From Pseudomonas sp. PSKL.D1 (GTDB lineage Bacteria > Pseudomonadota > Gammaproteobacteria > Pseudomonadales > Pseudomonadaceae), in the NCBI RefSeq assembly GCF_028898945.1, contig NZ_CP118607.1:4078001-4142000 (forward strand): 64,000 nt of DNA. The letters are read 5' to 3'. Both the position numbers and the translations under genes were made by a program. The notes below the pieces were generated by a model that was given only the letters and a program-made list of their open reading frames with translations, did no database searches and was not told the origin of the DNA. Each line of letters begins with the position of its first letter. The stretch's first letter is position 1. Shown here in pieces: positions 63,375-64,000 of the stretch.

Positions 63375-64000
63375 ATGGACCTGGCCAACCTTAGCGCCTT
63401 CATAGCCATTGCTGAGACGGGAAGCTTTTCCGGCGCCGGTGAGCGCCTGCACCTGACCCAACCCGCCATCAGCAAACGCATTGCCGGCCTTGAGCAGCAA
63501 CTGGATGTGCGCCTGTTCGACCGCCTGGGCCGCGAGGTAACGCTGACCGAGGCCGGCCGGGCATTGCTGCCCCGTGCCTATCAGATCCTCAACGTACTCG
63601 ATGATACCCGACGTGCACTCACCAACTTGACCGGGGAGGTGAGCGGTCGGCTGACCCTCGCCACCAGTCACCACATCGGCTTGCACCGCCTGCCCCCGCT
63701 TTTACGGGCATTCACCCGACAATTTCCGGCGGTGGCGCTGGATATTCAGTTCATGGATTCAGAAGCGGCCTACGACGAAATTCTCCATGGCCGCGCTGAA
63801 ATCGCGGTCATCACCCTGGCGCCAGAGCCCCACCACCTGGTCAAGGCCGTACCGGTATGGGACGACGCCCTGGACTTCGTGGCCGCTCCGGAGCACCCGC
63901 TGGCCAGCAACGGTGAGGTCAATTTGGCCGATGTTGCCCGCCATCCGGCAGTTTTCCCGGGCGGGAACACCTTTACCCACCACATTGTGCAACGCCTGTT
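63375..64000 (+). CDS. LysR family regulator divergent from leuC (cut by window edge)
   Basis: The open frame starts at ATG 63375 and runs past the window end; 208 residues are visible. Winged helix-turn-helix AETGSFSGAGERLHLTQPAI and SKRIAGLEQQLDVRLFDR, then the effector domain (GRLTLATSHHIGLHRLPPLL, ILHGRAEIAVITLAPE). The divergent position suggests it controls leuCD and itself. The C-terminal third is missing. Confidence 0.88.
   Translation, partial: MDLANLSAFIAIAETGSFSGAGERLHLTQPAISKRIAGLEQQLDVRLFDRLGREVTLTEAGRALLPRAYQILNVLDDTRRALTNLTGEVSGRLTLATSHHIGLHRLPPLLRAFTRQFPAVALDIQFMDSEAAYDEILHGRAEIAVITLAPEPHHLVKAVPVWDDALDFVAAPEHPLASNGEVNLADVARHPAVFPGGNTFTHHIVQRL

Overview
The window is chromosomal DNA from a fluorescent pseudomonad, most likely of the Pseudomonas putida group. 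The evidence is the high-GC codon use, the pseudomonad gene order purF-cvpA-SPOR-folC-accD-trpF-truA-fimV-asd-leuB-leuD-leuC, and many copies of a P. putida-type REP palindrome (core GTAGGAGCGGATTTATCCGCGA and variants). Most of the window is core genome. The clearest accessory region is a type VI secretion (T6SS) effector island at about 3.75-12.41 kb. Layout: (1) 1-3.7 kb is the 3' end of a Bat (aerotolerance-type) operon of VWA, VWA-TPR and BatD proteins, chained by ATGA overlaps. (2) 3.75-12.4 kb, all on the minus strand, reads in transcription order: vgrG, an EagR-type (DcrB/DUF1795) chaperone, a prePAAR/PAAR protein with a GH-E HNH nuclease tip, a SUFU-like immunity protein, a 5'-truncated and frameshifted rhs gene with an AHH nuclease tip, an Imm11-like immunity protein, and a second rhs core fragment with no tip that abuts the end of batD. 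The vgrG gene carries an in-frame TAA, with 57 codons of recognisable spike tip still open behind it. (3) 12.8-18.3 kb is sbcD-sbcC-GST. (4) 18.3-31.4 kb holds a small secreted protein, a lactonase-fold protein, an MMPL/RND exporter with a YCF48 partner, pepN, DUF2797 and DUF1315 genes, a rhomboid protease with a REP element inside its coding sequence, a phosphoesterase, nadK and a DUF1853 gene. (5) 31.5-43.8 kb is metabolic and accessory: cytochrome b561, a PLP deaminase-like protein, fadH, a nitrilase-like protein lacking its cysteine, an AraC regulator, an MFS/L-talarate-galactarate dehydratase operon with two identical palindromic operators, an MDR/VOC pair with a divergent LysR gene, and a DUF2242 lipoprotein. 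(6) 43.9-44.6 kb holds three near-identical tRNA-Asp genes and one tRNA-Val. (7) 45-64 kb is the conserved SDR-metZ-purF-cvpA-SPOR-folC-accD-trpF-truA-fimV-usg-asd-leuB-methyltransferase-leuD-leuC block, with a divergent LysR gene running off the right end. How the genes work together: the T6SS cassette would load a prePAAR-TM effector with its EagR chaperone on the VgrG tip and protect the cell with the SUFU-like protein. The visible lesions (vgrG stop, rhs frameshift, missing rhs N-termini, missing tip) suggest a hot spot where effector cassettes have been swapped in and older ones displaced downstream and decayed. The talarate/galactarate pair is a small catabolic operon (importer plus dehydratase) under an apparent palindrome-binding repressor that is not encoded in an obvious position here. 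The right-hand block serves methionine, purine, folate, fatty-acid, tryptophan, leucine and lysine/threonine precursor synthesis. REP palindromes sit in many of the intergenic gaps and once inside a gene. No CRISPR array, IS transposase, integrase or rRNA was seen.
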